Assembly: GCF_003751225.1 (NCBI RefSeq)
Contig: NZ_RJKE01000001.1
Coordinates: 6,014,001 to 6,078,000, forward strand
Source: Actinocorallia herbida
Lineage (GTDB): Bacteria > Actinomycetota > Actinomycetes > Streptosporangiales > Streptosporangiaceae
Length of the DNA stretch: 64,000 bases
Reading direction: 5' to 3'
The translations under genes were made by a program, and so were the position numbers. Below the pieces are notes generated by a model. That model ran no database searches. It was given only the letters and a program-made list of their open reading frames with translations, and had not been told where the DNA came from. Of this stretch, positions 48,354-56,709 are shown piece after piece (within the stretch, counting starts at the first letter, position 1; every line of letters starts with the position of its first letter).

Positions 48354-50006
48354 TCATCGGGCACCGCGCAAGAGCAGCGCGCCGGAGGGGACGCCGCCGC
48401 CGGCGGTGACGACGGCGACGCGGGCTCCGTCGACCTGGCGGCCTTCGGCCTCGCCGCGTAGCTGGAGCATGGCCTCACGGACGAAGCCGTAGCCGTGCAG
48501 CCGCCCGGCCGAGAGCTGGCCGCCGTGGGTGTTGAGCGGGAGACGGCCGTCCAAGGCGATGCCGCGGCCCTCGTCGATGAAGTCGCGGGCCTCGCCGAAG
48601 CCGCAGAAGCCGAGCGCCTCGAGCCAGGACAGGGCGTTGAAGGTGAACCCGTCGTAGAGCTCGGCGACGTCGACGTCGGCGGGCCGCAGCGAGGTGCGGC
48701 TCCACAGGTGGGCGGACGGCCCCAGGGACTGGGGCAGGTGGGTCAGGGTGTCCTGGTCCCAGCTCAGCCGCTCCATGATCTGGGTGCCGACGGCCTCGAC
48801 AAGGACCGGAGGGTTGGGCCGGTCCGGGACGGTCTCGACCGCCGAGACGATCACAGCTATCGCCCCGTCAACGGGGACGTCGCAGTCGTAGAGGCCGAAC
48901 GGGGTGGAGATCATCCGTGCCCCGAGGTAGTCGTCCATCGTCAGCGGGTCACGGTAGACGGCCTCGGGATTGCGCGCGGCGTTGGCGCGGGCGTTCAGCG
49001 CGATGTGGCCCAGCGTCTCCCGGTCGCCGCCGTAGCGGTGGAAGTAGTGCGATGCCTGGATCGCGATCCAGTTCGCGGCGGAGGCCGCCCCGAAGGGAAG
49101 CCGCCACTCCATCATGCCGCTCGCACGGCCGCCGCCCGCATACCAGCGCCCCGAGCGCAGGAGGTCGGAGTGGGAGGATTCCCAGACCGTCCGGAAGCAC
49201 AGGACGTGCCTGCACAGCCCTGACGCGACCGCCAGCATCGCCGAGGTGATCGAGCCGATCTGGCCCGGGGTATCGGCGCCTCCGTTCACCCAGGTCGGCC
49301 GGAGCTGGAGGGCCTCTTCCAGGGCCATCACCCCGCCCTCGGACATGCCTCCCGGCGCGGCGCCGGGGTAGGTGGCCAGTCCGTCGATCTCCTCCAGCGT
49401 CAGCCCGGCGTCCTCGACGGCCGCCATGCACGCGTCGACCGTCAGGGACAGCGGATCGACCATGAGCCGCCTGCCGACGGCGGACTGGCCGACACCGGTG
49501 AGGGCGACCCTGTCCTCGAACTTGCGCGGGCTCGCCATGGGCCGCAGGGCCGCGGCGTAAGCGCGCGGTTCCGGGATCGGGCCGTCCCCGAGCGCGGCCT
49601 GCGCTCCGTCGTCGGGCTCGAACAGGGGGAGGTGGACCTCACCCGCCTTCTCGAAGATCACCTTGACCCGCAGGCCGACGTGCACGTCCTCCGGCGCGCA
49701 GTTCACGATGTTGGTCGTGAGCCGTGCCCCGTCGTCCTCGGCCAACGCGACGACCGCCACCACGTAGGGGGGCGGGAGATCCGGAAGCCACTGCTGGTGG
49801 TTAACGGTGAACCCGGCGATGACGCCCTTGCCCGACACGGGAGTCATCGCGACGTTCGCGCTCCGGCAGGACCGGCAGCGCGGCAGTGGAGGGTGCATGT
49901 AGGTTCCACAGTCGGTGCAGCGGGCTACGCGCAGTTCGCCGTCCGCGCCCGCCGCCCAGAAGTCCGCGCTCGCCAGGGTCGGCTGCGGAAGCGGTCTGGT
50001 ACTCAT
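48354..50006 (-). CDS. Fused DUF35 Zn-ribbon/OB-fold and thiolase-fold protein
   Basis: Protein of 550 aa. Residues 1-150 form a DUF35 unit with zinc ligands Cys30, Cys33, Cys44 and Cys47 (CTDCG, CRSC) and an OB-fold. From about residue 160 (FEDRVALTGVGQSAVGRRL) a complete thiolase-fold domain follows, with ELYDGFTFNALSWLEALGFC and PLNTHGGQLSAGRLHGYG. The nucleophile loop reads NGGADTPGQIG and has no Cys, as in Ltp2-type aldolases. The separate genes at 11118 and 11552 show the same two parts unfused. The fusion fixes a 1:1 ratio and supports the idea that the two domains work as one aldolase (inference). Confidence 0.9.
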   Translation of the reverse strand: MSTRPLPQPTLASADFWAAGADGELRVARCTDCGTYMHPPLPRCRSCRSANVAMTPVSGKGVIAGFTVNHQQWLPDLPPPYVVAVVALAEDDGARLTTNIVNCAPEDVHVGLRVKVIFEKAGEVHLPLFEPDDGAQAALGDGPIPEPRAYAAALRPMASPRKFEDRVALTGVGQSAVGRRLMVDPLSLTVDACMAAVEDAGLTLEEIDGLATYPGAAPGGMSEGGVMALEEALQLRPTWVNGGADTPGQIGSITSAMLAVASGLCRHVLCFRTVWESSHSDLLRSGRWYAGGGRASGMMEWRLPFGAASAANWIAIQASHYFHRYGGDRETLGHIALNARANAARNPEAVYRDPLTMDDYLGARMISTPFGLYDCDVPVDGAIAVIVSAVETVPDRPNPPVLVEAVGTQIMERLSWDQDTLTHLPQSLGPSAHLWSRTSLRPADVDVAELYDGFTFNALSWLEALGFCGFGEARDFIDEGRGIALDGRLPLNTHGGQLSAGRLHGYGFVREAMLQLRGEAEGRQVDGARVAVVTAGGGVPSGALLLRGAR

Positions 50007-50030
50007 GATCGTTCTTTCGTGTCGTGCCGG

Positions 50031-51203
50031 TCAGCGCGGGAAGTTGAGGACTTCGCGGGCGTTGAGTTCGACGATCTTGTGGGCCTCGTCGTCCGGGATG
50101 TCGGCGAGGGTCTCGGCGATGACCTTGCGGCTGTTGGGCCACATCGAGTCCGAGTGGGGGTAGTCGACCTCGACGCAGATGCGGTCGATCCCGATCTCGT
50201 GCCGGTTGGCCAGGCCGAACCGGTCGTCGATGTAGCAGCCCCAGAAGTGCTCGCGCAGCAGCTCCGACGGGCGGGCGTCGAAGTCGATGTCCTGGTAGTG
50301 GCGGTGCAGGAGCCAGGTGTAGTCGCAGCGCTCGGCGATGTAGGGGATCCAGCCGATGCCGCCCTCGGACAGCATGAACTTCAGGTCCGGGTGCTTCTGC
50401 AGCTGCCCGGAGAACAGCAGGTCGACGGTCGACCACATCAGGTTGCTCGCGAACAGCGCGATCGCCACCGCGAACGGCGTCGAGGCGGGCTTGAGATCCC
50501 CCGTCGAGACCGCGGGGGAACCGCTGAAGGAGAACCCCGGAACGAAGCTGCTGGAGCCGAAGTGCAGGCTGACCGGCATCCCGGTCTCCTCGCACACGCG
50601 CCATAGGGGCGCCCAGGCGTCGTCGTGGAAGGAGGGCAGGCCGAGGGGGACGGGGCTGTCGGGGAACGACACGGTCCGGGCGCCCTTGGCGGCGACGCGC
50701 TCGGCCTCGGCGACGCACAGGTCGACGTCCCAGGTCGGGAGGATCGCCAGCGGGACATACCGGTCGGGGGCGGCGGCGCACCACTCGTCGATGCTGAAGT
50801 CGTTCCACGCCCGCACACAGGCCAGAGCGAGGTCCTTGTCCTTGCCGCGCTGGAAGACGCCTCCCCCGAAGCCGGGGAAGGACGGGAAGCACAGGGCCGC
50901 ATGGACGCCGTCGACGTCCATGTCCGCCACGCGGGCGACCGGGTCGTAGCAGCCCGGGATCATGTCCTCGTAGCGGACGGGTTCCATCCCGAAGTCCTTG
51001 GGCTCCTTGCCCGCGACCGCGTTGAGGCCGATGTAGGGGTGGATCTGGTCCTCGAACCGCCACACGTGGTGGCCCTGCGGCGTCTCGATGATCTGCGGCC
51101 CGGCGTCCCGGTACTTGGCCGGAAGCCGGTCTAGCCACACCCGGGGGTGCTCGATGAGGTGATCGTCCACGGAGACGATCTGCATGTGGTCCTGGAGAGG
51201 CAT
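50031..51203 (-). CDS. Amidohydrolase family (ACMSD-like) metal-dependent hydrolase
   Basis: Protein of 390 aa; ATG 51203 with AGGAG upstream. The N-terminal VSVDDHLIEHPRVW, the mid SLHFGSSSF (metal-binding His), MLSEGGIGWIPYIAERCD and the C-terminal VEVDYPHSDSMWP follow the amidohydrolase-2 pattern. It shares layout with the gene at 12755 but not close sequence. It is the first gene of a five-gene operon (amidohydrolase, DUF35-thiolase fusion, CoA-transferase, aldehyde dehydrogenase, SDR). One copy of the 19-bp site lies just upstream. Confidence 0.85.
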   Translation of the reverse strand: MPLQDHMQIVSVDDHLIEHPRVWLDRLPAKYRDAGPQIIETPQGHHVWRFEDQIHPYIGLNAVAGKEPKDFGMEPVRYEDMIPGCYDPVARVADMDVDGVHAALCFPSFPGFGGGVFQRGKDKDLALACVRAWNDFSIDEWCAAAPDRYVPLAILPTWDVDLCVAEAERVAAKGARTVSFPDSPVPLGLPSFHDDAWAPLWRVCEETGMPVSLHFGSSSFVPGFSFSGSPAVSTGDLKPASTPFAVAIALFASNLMWSTVDLLFSGQLQKHPDLKFMLSEGGIGWIPYIAERCDYTWLLHRHYQDIDFDARPSELLREHFWGCYIDDRFGLANRHEIGIDRICVEVDYPHSDSMWPNSRKVIAETLADIPDDEAHKIVELNAREVLNFPR

Positions 51204-51212
51204 GGGGTGGAC

Positions 51213-51231
51213 TCCTCAACTAGGTGATCTA
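51213..51231. promoter_or_regulatory. Copy of the shared 19-bp site ahead of the five-gene operon
   Basis: TCCTCAACTAGGTGATCTA; the right 13 bases ACTAGGTGATCTA match the consensus exactly. It starts 9 bases upstream of the amidohydrolase ATG and lies 53 bases from the divergent small gene, so it may control both. Confidence 0.55.
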
Positions 51232-51284
51232 AGTAATATAAGATACCCTTCTGGCTCATATAGCAATAGCTTATGGGAGGTCAG

Positions 51285-51551
51285 ATGCCCGACACCAGCG
51301 GCCAGCCGCTCGAAGACGACCACGACCTGCTGACCCGCGACGAGGCGGCCGAACGGCTGCGCAGCGAGATCGACGCGCTGCGGGCGGACCTGTCCGCGTA
51401 CCGGCACGGCGCCGACGAGGAGTCCGCCGCCCGTGCCCGGCGGTCGGAGCAACGGCTCACCGTCCTGCTCGGCGCGCAGCGGCGCAACGCCACGGCGCAG
51501 GCCGAGGCGTCGGTGTCGGGATTCTTCGCTTACCGAGGCCCTGGGAAGTGA
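51285..51551 (+). CDS. Small hypothetical protein with a coiled-coil-like helix
   Basis: Protein of 88 aa; ATG 51285 has GGGAGGT 5 nt upstream, whereas ATG 51273 does not. The sequence is highly charged and likely helical (LLTRDEAAERLRSEIDALRADLSAYRHG, then ARARRSEQRLTVLL), with no membrane span or Cys. No family is recognised. It is divergent from the five-gene operon and shares its promoter region with the 19-bp site, so it may be regulated together with it. Confidence 0.55.
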   Translation: MPDTSGQPLEDDHDLLTRDEAAERLRSEIDALRADLSAYRHGADEESAARARRSEQRLTVLLGAQRRNATAQAEASVSGFFAYRGPGK

Positions 51552-51555
51552 ACAC

Positions 51556-51594
51556 GGCGTGCGCCGCCGCCCCCTGGGGACGGCTGCGCACGCC
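51556..51594. terminator. Terminator between convergent small gene and LysR gene
   Basis: A 9-bp stem (GGCGTGCGC / GCGCACGCC) with a GC-rich loop that folds further (CCCC-T-GGGG). It touches the LysR stop codon. Confidence 0.55.
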
Positions 51595-52499
51595 TACGAT
51601 TCCGGCGACCGCGCCTGGAAGAAGGAGAGGGCTGTCTCGGCGAAGGCGGCCACCGCGGGGGGCAGGGTGCCCTTCCGGTGGATGAGGCCGATGGGCCATT
51701 CGCGGCGGGGTGAGAGCCGCCGGACGGTGAACGTGCGGCCCGCGCCGCCCGGCAGCCCGCCCCGCGTGGTGAGGTAGGCGCCCACGCCGCCGCGCACCAG
51801 TTCCAGGCTCGTCTCGTGGTGCTCGCTCTCCGCGGCGACTCGGTAGTCGACGCCGTTCGCGGCGAACAGCTTCTCGATGGCGGTGCGTGCCACAGCTCCC
51901 GGCGGAGCCACGATGAGCGGGAGGCTCGCGACCTCGGCCAGGGTGATCGGCCGGTCGGTGCCGCCCAGAGGCGACCCGGCGGGGACCAGCGCGACGCTTT
52001 CCTCCACCGCCACCGGAACGATCTCCACATCGTGCCCGGTCCGCCCGGCCTCACCGACCCGGGCGAAGCCCACGTCGCAGAGGCCCGCAGCGACGAGGCC
52101 CGCGACGGCGTCGTCGTTCTCCGGCCGGTGCACCCTCAGCACGACCTCCGGGAACGCCTTGCGGAAGGCCGCCATGACATCGGCGGCCTCGGTGGTGAAC
52201 GAGTGAAAGGCGACCACCCGAACCGTCCCGGTCATCACCCCGTGCAGCGCGTCCACCGTCGCCTGCGTCAGGTCCACCGACTCCAGCACGCGGCGGGCCG
52301 GCGCGATCAGCCGCTCCCCCGCCGGGGTGAGCACCGCACCCCGCGCGGTGCGGACGAACAGTTCCGTCTGGAACTCGATCTCCAGCCGGTTCACCGCCTG
52401 CGACAGGGACGGCTGCGAGAGCCCCAGGGCCCGGGCGGCCTCGGAGAACGACCCGTGCTCCGCGACGAGGACGAAGCTCTTCAGCTGCTGGATTTCCAC
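51594..52499 (-). CDS. LysR family transcriptional regulator
   Basis: Protein of 301 aa with an N-terminal LysR helix-turn-helix (MEIQQLKSFVLVAEHGSFSEAARALGLSQPSLSQAVNRLE) and a periplasmic-binding-like effector domain (VRVVAFHSFTTEAADVMAAF onward). It is divergent from the BKACE gene at 52700; LysR proteins typically control their divergent neighbour with a pathway metabolite as coinducer. Two mirror-image palindromes occupy the intergenic region. The stop TAG lies at the end of a hairpin. Confidence 0.92.
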   Translation of the reverse strand: MEIQQLKSFVLVAEHGSFSEAARALGLSQPSLSQAVNRLEIEFQTELFVRTARGAVLTPAGERLIAPARRVLESVDLTQATVDALHGVMTGTVRVVAFHSFTTEAADVMAAFRKAFPEVVLRVHRPENDDAVAGLVAAGLCDVGFARVGEAGRTGHDVEIVPVAVEESVALVPAGSPLGGTDRPITLAEVASLPLIVAPPGAVARTAIEKLFAANGVDYRVAAESEHHETSLELVRGGVGAYLTTRGGLPGGAGRTFTVRRLSPRREWPIGLIHRKGTLPPAVAAFAETALSFFQARSPES

Positions 52500-52571
52500 G
52501 GACCGACCTCACGCTTCAACGAAGACGCAACCCTACCGGCCGGCAGCGCTCCGCAGCCGGAGACATCAGGC

Positions 52572-52590
52572 GGTGGCAGTTTCTGCCACC
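52572..52590. promoter_or_regulatory. LysR operator 1 (19-bp perfect palindrome)
   Basis: GGTGGCAG-TTT-CTGCCACC is symmetric except for its central base and lies 73 bases upstream of the LysR start. Its core TGGCAG-N3-CTGCCA recurs 23 bases away. Confidence 0.65.
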
Positions 52591-52595
52591 AAGGC

Positions 52596-52612
52596 ATGGC
52601 AGAAACTGCCAT
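52596..52612. promoter_or_regulatory. LysR operator 2 (17-bp perfect palindrome)
   Basis: ATGGCAG-AAA-CTGCCAT is the mirror copy of operator 1. The centre-to-centre distance is 23 bases, about two helical turns, as expected for a LysR tetramer. It lies 88 bases upstream of the BKACE ATG. Confidence 0.65.
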
Positions 52613-52699
52613 ACGCTGGTAGCGTCGGTCGACGTCCGGGTCGAGCGGTCTTCTTGATCGCGATCGCGGACGGTCACCCTTCTCTGTGAGGAGCGCTCC

Positions 52700-53593
52700 A
52701 TGAGCTCAACCACCCCCGGCCCCGTCGTCATCGAGGCCGCCATCACCCCGCTGCGCAAGGGCCAGCCTCTGCAGACGACCGAGCAGATCATCCACGAGGC
52801 GACGGAGTCGCTGGCCGCGGGCGCGGCGATCGTCCACCACCACCACGACTTCCGGCAGACCCGCGAGGACGCCGTGGCGCAGGTCGTTCACGTGGAGAGC
52901 GAACTGCTCAAGGCGTACCCGGACGCCTTCGTCTACAACGACTACCTCGCGGGCGACAGGATCATGGAGGAGAAGAACGCCCACCTGCCCGCCCTCGCGG
53001 CGGCGGGCGCCCTCACCATGGCCGCGCTCGACCCGGGCCTCACCCAGTTCGGCATGCTCACCGACGACGGGCTGCCCAACCGGCACGTCCAGGGCGGCGC
53101 CGACTACGCCTCGGCGCACGAGGTGGTCGAGTTCACTCGCGGTACCGGCACCCCGCTGAGCCTCGGCGTCTACGACCCGAGCAATCTCCGCTGGATCCTC
53201 GCCTACGCGGCCAAGGGCATGTTCCCGGCCGGGTCCATGATCAAGCTGTACTTCGGCGGCGAGTACCAGCTCGGCGGCGACCGCTGGCCGACCGCCGGTT
53301 TCGGCCTGCCCCCGACCAGGCAGGCCCTGGACATGTACCTCTCCATGATGGAGGGCTGCGACCTGCCCTGGATCGTCAGCATCCAGGGAGGCGTCCTGCT
53401 CGACTCCGAGATCGCCGTGCGCGCGCTGGAGCTCGGCGGCCACCTGCGGGTCGGCGTCGAGGACACCGCGGGCGCCACCGCGATGACCAACCGCGAGACC
53501 GTCGAGGCCGCCGTCGCCCTCGCCGCGAAGGCCGGCCGGCCCGTCGCGGCCGGTGCCGAGGCCAACCTCGTCCTCAAGGGCGGTGCCGCGTGA
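52700..53593 (+). CDS. BKACE family beta-keto acid cleavage enzyme (3-keto-5-aminohexanoate cleavage protein type)
   Basis: Protein of 297 aa; ATG 52700 with GAGGAG upstream. It matches the DUF849/BKACE family: Glu12 in VIEAAIT, a zinc-binding His cluster His46-His49 (VHHHHDFR), LGVYDPSNLRW, and RVGVEDTAGA with the metal-binding Glu and the neighbouring Asp. BKACE enzymes convert a beta-keto acid plus acetyl-CoA into acetoacetate and the shortened acyl-CoA. The particular keto acid cannot be read. It heads a run with an aldehyde dehydrogenase and an SDR under LysR control. Confidence 0.9.
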   Translation: MSSTTPGPVVIEAAITPLRKGQPLQTTEQIIHEATESLAAGAAIVHHHHDFRQTREDAVAQVVHVESELLKAYPDAFVYNDYLAGDRIMEEKNAHLPALAAAGALTMAALDPGLTQFGMLTDDGLPNRHVQGGADYASAHEVVEFTRGTGTPLSLGVYDPSNLRWILAYAAKGMFPAGSMIKLYFGGEYQLGGDRWPTAGFGLPPTRQALDMYLSMMEGCDLPWIVSIQGGVLLDSEIAVRALELGGHLRVGVEDTAGATAMTNRETVEAAVALAAKAGRPVAAGAEANLVLKGGAA

Positions 53594-55065
53594 GCACGCT
53601 GACGAGTTCCGCGTCCCTGCCCGAGGTCCGGCTCTGGCTGGGCGAGAAGAAGTCGCAGGACGGGTCCGGCGGGGTGTTCGACCACGTGAACCCGACGACC
53701 GGGCGGGTGCAGGCGCGGGTTCCGCTGGCGGGGGCCGCCGAGGTGGCCGAGGCCGTCGAGGCGTCCGCCGCGGCCTTCCCGGCCTGGCGCGGCCTGCGCC
53801 CCGACCAGCGGCGGGATGCGCTGCTGCGGCTCGGCGCGCTGATCCTCCAGAACGAGCCGGAGCTCACCCGGATCGCCGCGCTGGAGAACGGCAGCCCGGT
53901 GATCGGCGGACCGCGCTACGTGCGCCTCGCCGTCAACTGGCTGACGTACTACGCGGGATGGGCCGACAAGCTCCAGGGCTCGGTCTCGGGCTCCTTCGTC
54001 CAGGGCACCGACTTCACCTACAGCCAGCCCGAGCCGTACGGGGTCATCGGCGCGATCATCACGTGGAACGTTCCGCTCGCGTCGCTGTGCATGAAGGTCG
54101 TTCCGGCGCTGGCGGCGGGCAACACCGTGGTCGTCAAGCCGTCGGAGTTCACGCCGTTCACCGCGGAGATGTTCGCGCGGCTCGCCGAGGAGGCGGGCCT
54201 CCCCGCCGGAGCGATCACCGTGGTGCCCGGCACCGCCGCGGCGGGCCAGGCCCTCGTGGCGCACCCGAAGGTGCAGAAGATCTCCTTCACCGGAGGCCCG
54301 GCCACCGCCCGCAAGATCCTCGCGACCTGCGGCGAGCACCTCAAGCCGTCGGTGATGGAGCTCGGCGGCAAGTCTGCGAACATCATCTTCGCCGACGCAG
54401 ACCTGGACAAGGCGGCCGCGGAGACGATCCGGATGGGGCTGTCCGCGCTCAGCGGGCAGGCGTGCATCCTCGGCTCGCGCGTCCTGGTGCAGGACCCCGT
54501 GTACGACGAGGTGGTGGCCAAGCTCGTCGCCGCCGCCGAGGCACTGCCGGTGGGCGACCCGTCGCAGCCCGGCGTGCTGTTCGGGCCGGTGATCGACAAG
54601 GCGGCGCAGCAGCGCATCCTGGGGGTCATCGACCAGGCCCGCGAGGACGGTTCCGGCAAGCTGGCCACCGGCGGCCGCCCCGTCGGGGGCGACCTGGCGA
54701 ACGGCAGCTTCGTCGAGCCGACGATCTTCACCGACGTGGACCCGGCCGGTCCGCTCGCGCAGAACGAGGTGTTCGGCCCCGTCATCTCCGTCATGCGGTT
54801 CGGCACCGACGACGAGGCCGTGGCGATCGCCAACGGCACCGAGTTCGGGCTCGCGGCCTACATCCACTCCCGCGACGTCACCCGCGTCCACGGCATCGCC
54901 GACCGGCTGGAGGCCGGAACCGTCTACGTCAACGGCGCCGCGGTCGTCCAGCCCTGGACTCCGTTCGGCGGGCAGGGCGAGTCGGGGTTCGGCCGCGAGG
55001 GCGGCTACCAGGGCATCGCGGAGTTCATCCGGCCCAAGACCGTCGCCATCGCACCCCTGAGGTGA
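53590..55065 (+). CDS. NAD(P)-dependent aldehyde dehydrogenase
   Basis: Protein of 491 aa; GTG 53590 overlaps the BKACE stop (GTGA). Motifs: TWNVPLASLCMKVVPALAAG, FTGGPATA, Glu in MELGGKSANII, catalytic Cys in LSGQACILGSR, and GESGFGREGGY near the end. It is very similar in plan to the enzyme at 58126 (same WLGEKK/VNPTTG-type start and GGPxTARKIL loop), so the two may be duplicates with different substrates. It oxidises an aldehyde linked to the BKACE product or precursor. Confidence 0.92.
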   Translation: MSTLTSSASLPEVRLWLGEKKSQDGSGGVFDHVNPTTGRVQARVPLAGAAEVAEAVEASAAAFPAWRGLRPDQRRDALLRLGALILQNEPELTRIAALENGSPVIGGPRYVRLAVNWLTYYAGWADKLQGSVSGSFVQGTDFTYSQPEPYGVIGAIITWNVPLASLCMKVVPALAAGNTVVVKPSEFTPFTAEMFARLAEEAGLPAGAITVVPGTAAAGQALVAHPKVQKISFTGGPATARKILATCGEHLKPSVMELGGKSANIIFADADLDKAAAETIRMGLSALSGQACILGSRVLVQDPVYDEVVAKLVAAAEALPVGDPSQPGVLFGPVIDKAAQQRILGVIDQAREDGSGKLATGGRPVGGDLANGSFVEPTIFTDVDPAGPLAQNEVFGPVISVMRFGTDDEAVAIANGTEFGLAAYIHSRDVTRVHGIADRLEAGTVYVNGAAVVQPWTPFGGQGESGFGREGGYQGIAEFIRPKTVAIAPLR

Positions 55066-55070
55066 CCCCG

Positions 55071-55094
55071 GGGCGCCCCTGCCCCGGGGCGCCC
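55071..55094. terminator. Hairpin between aldehyde dehydrogenase and SDR genes
   Basis: A 9-bp stem (GGGCGCCCC / GGGGCGCCC) with a 6-nt loop right after the dehydrogenase stop. It may attenuate transcription into the SDR gene. Confidence 0.45.
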
Positions 55095-55146
55095 TCCCCC
55101 GCCAGGACCCCGCGTCCACCACGTACAACGCATCTCGGAGCATCCG

Positions 55147-55923
55147 ATGAACCCCACTGCCGACTTCACCCACCGGACGGTCCTCATCACAGGAGCCGGA
55201 TCCGGCATCGGCCGGGCAGCCGCGCTGCGGTTCGCCGCCCTGGGCGCCGGTGTCGTCGTCGCCGAACTCGACCCTGCCCGCGCCGAGACCGTGGCCCGCG
55301 AGGTCGCGGAACTCGGCGGCACCGCCCAGGTGTCCGTCGGCGACCTGAGCGACCCGGACGTCGTCGCGCGGACCGTCGCGACGGCCGTCGACGGATTCGG
55401 CGGCCTCGACGTCCTCATCAACAACGCGGGCGTCTACGACACGATGTCCGCGATCGGCGACGTCACCGACGCCGAGTGGGAGCGCGTCCTCCGCGTCAAT
55501 CTCACCGCCCCGTTCCTGATGACCCGCGCCGCGCTGCCTCACCTGCTCGCCGCCGGGCGCGGCGTCATCGTCAACACCGCGTCGGAGGCCGGCCTTCGCG
55601 GCAGCGCCGCGGGGACCGCGTACACCGTCTCCAAGCACGGGTTGATCGGGCTCACCAGGTCGACGGCCGTCATGTACCGGGACAAGGGACTGCGGGTCAA
55701 CGCCGTGGCCCCCGGCGGCGTCGCCACCAACCTGGTCACCGAGATGCGGGCCGACCCGACGGCACTCGGGCCCGGCACCGTCAGCGGTTACGCGAAGCTG
55801 AACTCCGGCCGTCTGGGCGAGGCCGACGAGATCGCCGCGGCGATCGTCTTCCTCGCCTCCGACGCCGCGAGCAACATCAACGGGGCCGTCCTCCCCGTGG
55901 ACAACGGCTGGTCCGCGGTCTGA
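55147..55923 (+). CDS. Classical SDR family oxidoreductase
   Basis: Protein of 258 aa with a complete short-chain dehydrogenase fold: GAGSGIGRAAAL, NNAG, the Ser in NTASEAG and Tyr-Lys in YTVSKHG. It lacks the mycofactocin fingerprint, so it probably uses free NAD(P). The Asp/Glu after strand 2 (VVAELDP) suggests NAD preference. As third gene under the LysR-type promoter it may oxidise a hydroxy acid to the beta-keto acid used by the BKACE enzyme (inference). Confidence 0.9.
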   Translation: MNPTADFTHRTVLITGAGSGIGRAAALRFAALGAGVVVAELDPARAETVAREVAELGGTAQVSVGDLSDPDVVARTVATAVDGFGGLDVLINNAGVYDTMSAIGDVTDAEWERVLRVNLTAPFLMTRAALPHLLAAGRGVIVNTASEAGLRGSAAGTAYTVSKHGLIGLTRSTAVMYRDKGLRVNAVAPGGVATNLVTEMRADPTALGPGTVSGYAKLNSGRLGEADEIAAAIVFLASDAASNINGAVLPVDNGWSAV

Positions 55924-55936
55924 CCTCCGACCTGTC

Positions 55937-55971
55937 GCACGGGGCCCTGCGCGCCGCGCCGGGTCCCGTGC
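55937..55971. terminator. Terminator between convergent SDR and TetR genes
   Basis: Stem GCACGGG / CCCGTGC, extended after a G-T pair by CCC / GGG, with a GC-rich loop. Confidence 0.6.
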
Positions 55972-55980
55972 CTCACGGCG

Positions 55981-56595
55981 TCACTTCTCCGTGACGGCGG
56001 ACAGCGCCGGGGCCAGCATTTCCAGGGCGTCGGCGAAGACCTTCTCCGGGCCCTCCTCTCCGGTGTCCCCTTCGAGCGGCTGCGTCGACAGGCGCGCCGC
56101 GGTGGCCACCATCGCCCCCGCCAGGACGGCGCGACGCGAGCGCGGGTCGATGCCGAGCCGGACCGCGATGGCCTCGGCCCACAGGCGCTCGCTGTCGGTC
56201 ATCACCTGGAGCCATTGGGCGCGGAAGCTCTCCTCGTCCCGGAAGATCCGGTGCAGGGCCCGCAACCGGTCCACATGAGTGACGGCCCACGACTCGGCCC
56301 ACGCCCGCGACAGCGACGTCCCCAGCGGCTCGTCCGCCGGGCGGCCGATCACCTCGGCCGCGATCCGCTCCGCCCCCGCCGTGAAGAACGGACGGATGAC
56401 GTCCTCCTTGCGCGGAAAGTACCGGTAGAACGACCGCTCCGAGACCCCCGCGTGCCGCGCGAGTTCCTTGATGGTGAACGCCGTCGTCCCCTGCTCGATG
56501 AACAGCTCCACCACGGCCCGGGACGCCGCGAGCACCGTCCGCGCCTTGACCGCGCTCGCACCGCCCTCTGCGGCGGCCGTCCCCTCCTGCGCCAT
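55981..56595 (-). CDS. TetR family transcriptional regulator
   Basis: Protein of 204 aa with a TetR helix-turn-helix at residues about 17-65 (ARTVLAASRAVVELFIEQG, FTIKELARHAGVSERSFYRYFPRKEDVI). The C-terminal domain is Trp-rich in its first helices (SRAWAESWAVTHVDRL), and its ligand is unknown. It has no divergent partner; the DNA upstream is the decayed stretch 56596-57233. Its former target may have been lost (inference). Confidence 0.88.
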   Translation of the reverse strand: MAQEGTAAAEGGASAVKARTVLAASRAVVELFIEQGTTAFTIKELARHAGVSERSFYRYFPRKEDVIRPFFTAGAERIAAEVIGRPADEPLGTSLSRAWAESWAVTHVDRLRALHRIFRDEESFRAQWLQVMTDSERLWAEAIAVRLGIDPRSRRAVLAGAMVATAARLSTQPLEGDTGEEGPEKVFADALEMLAPALSAVTEK

Positions 56596-56709
56596 GACCC
56601 CTCACCCACGTCGTCTCCCGCCCGACGCTAGCAGCCCCACCGCCTCCGGCCCGCACCAGCCGATCCCTCGCGCGGGCCTCGGGCGCCGACGGCCGGAGCA
56701 CGTGTGTTC

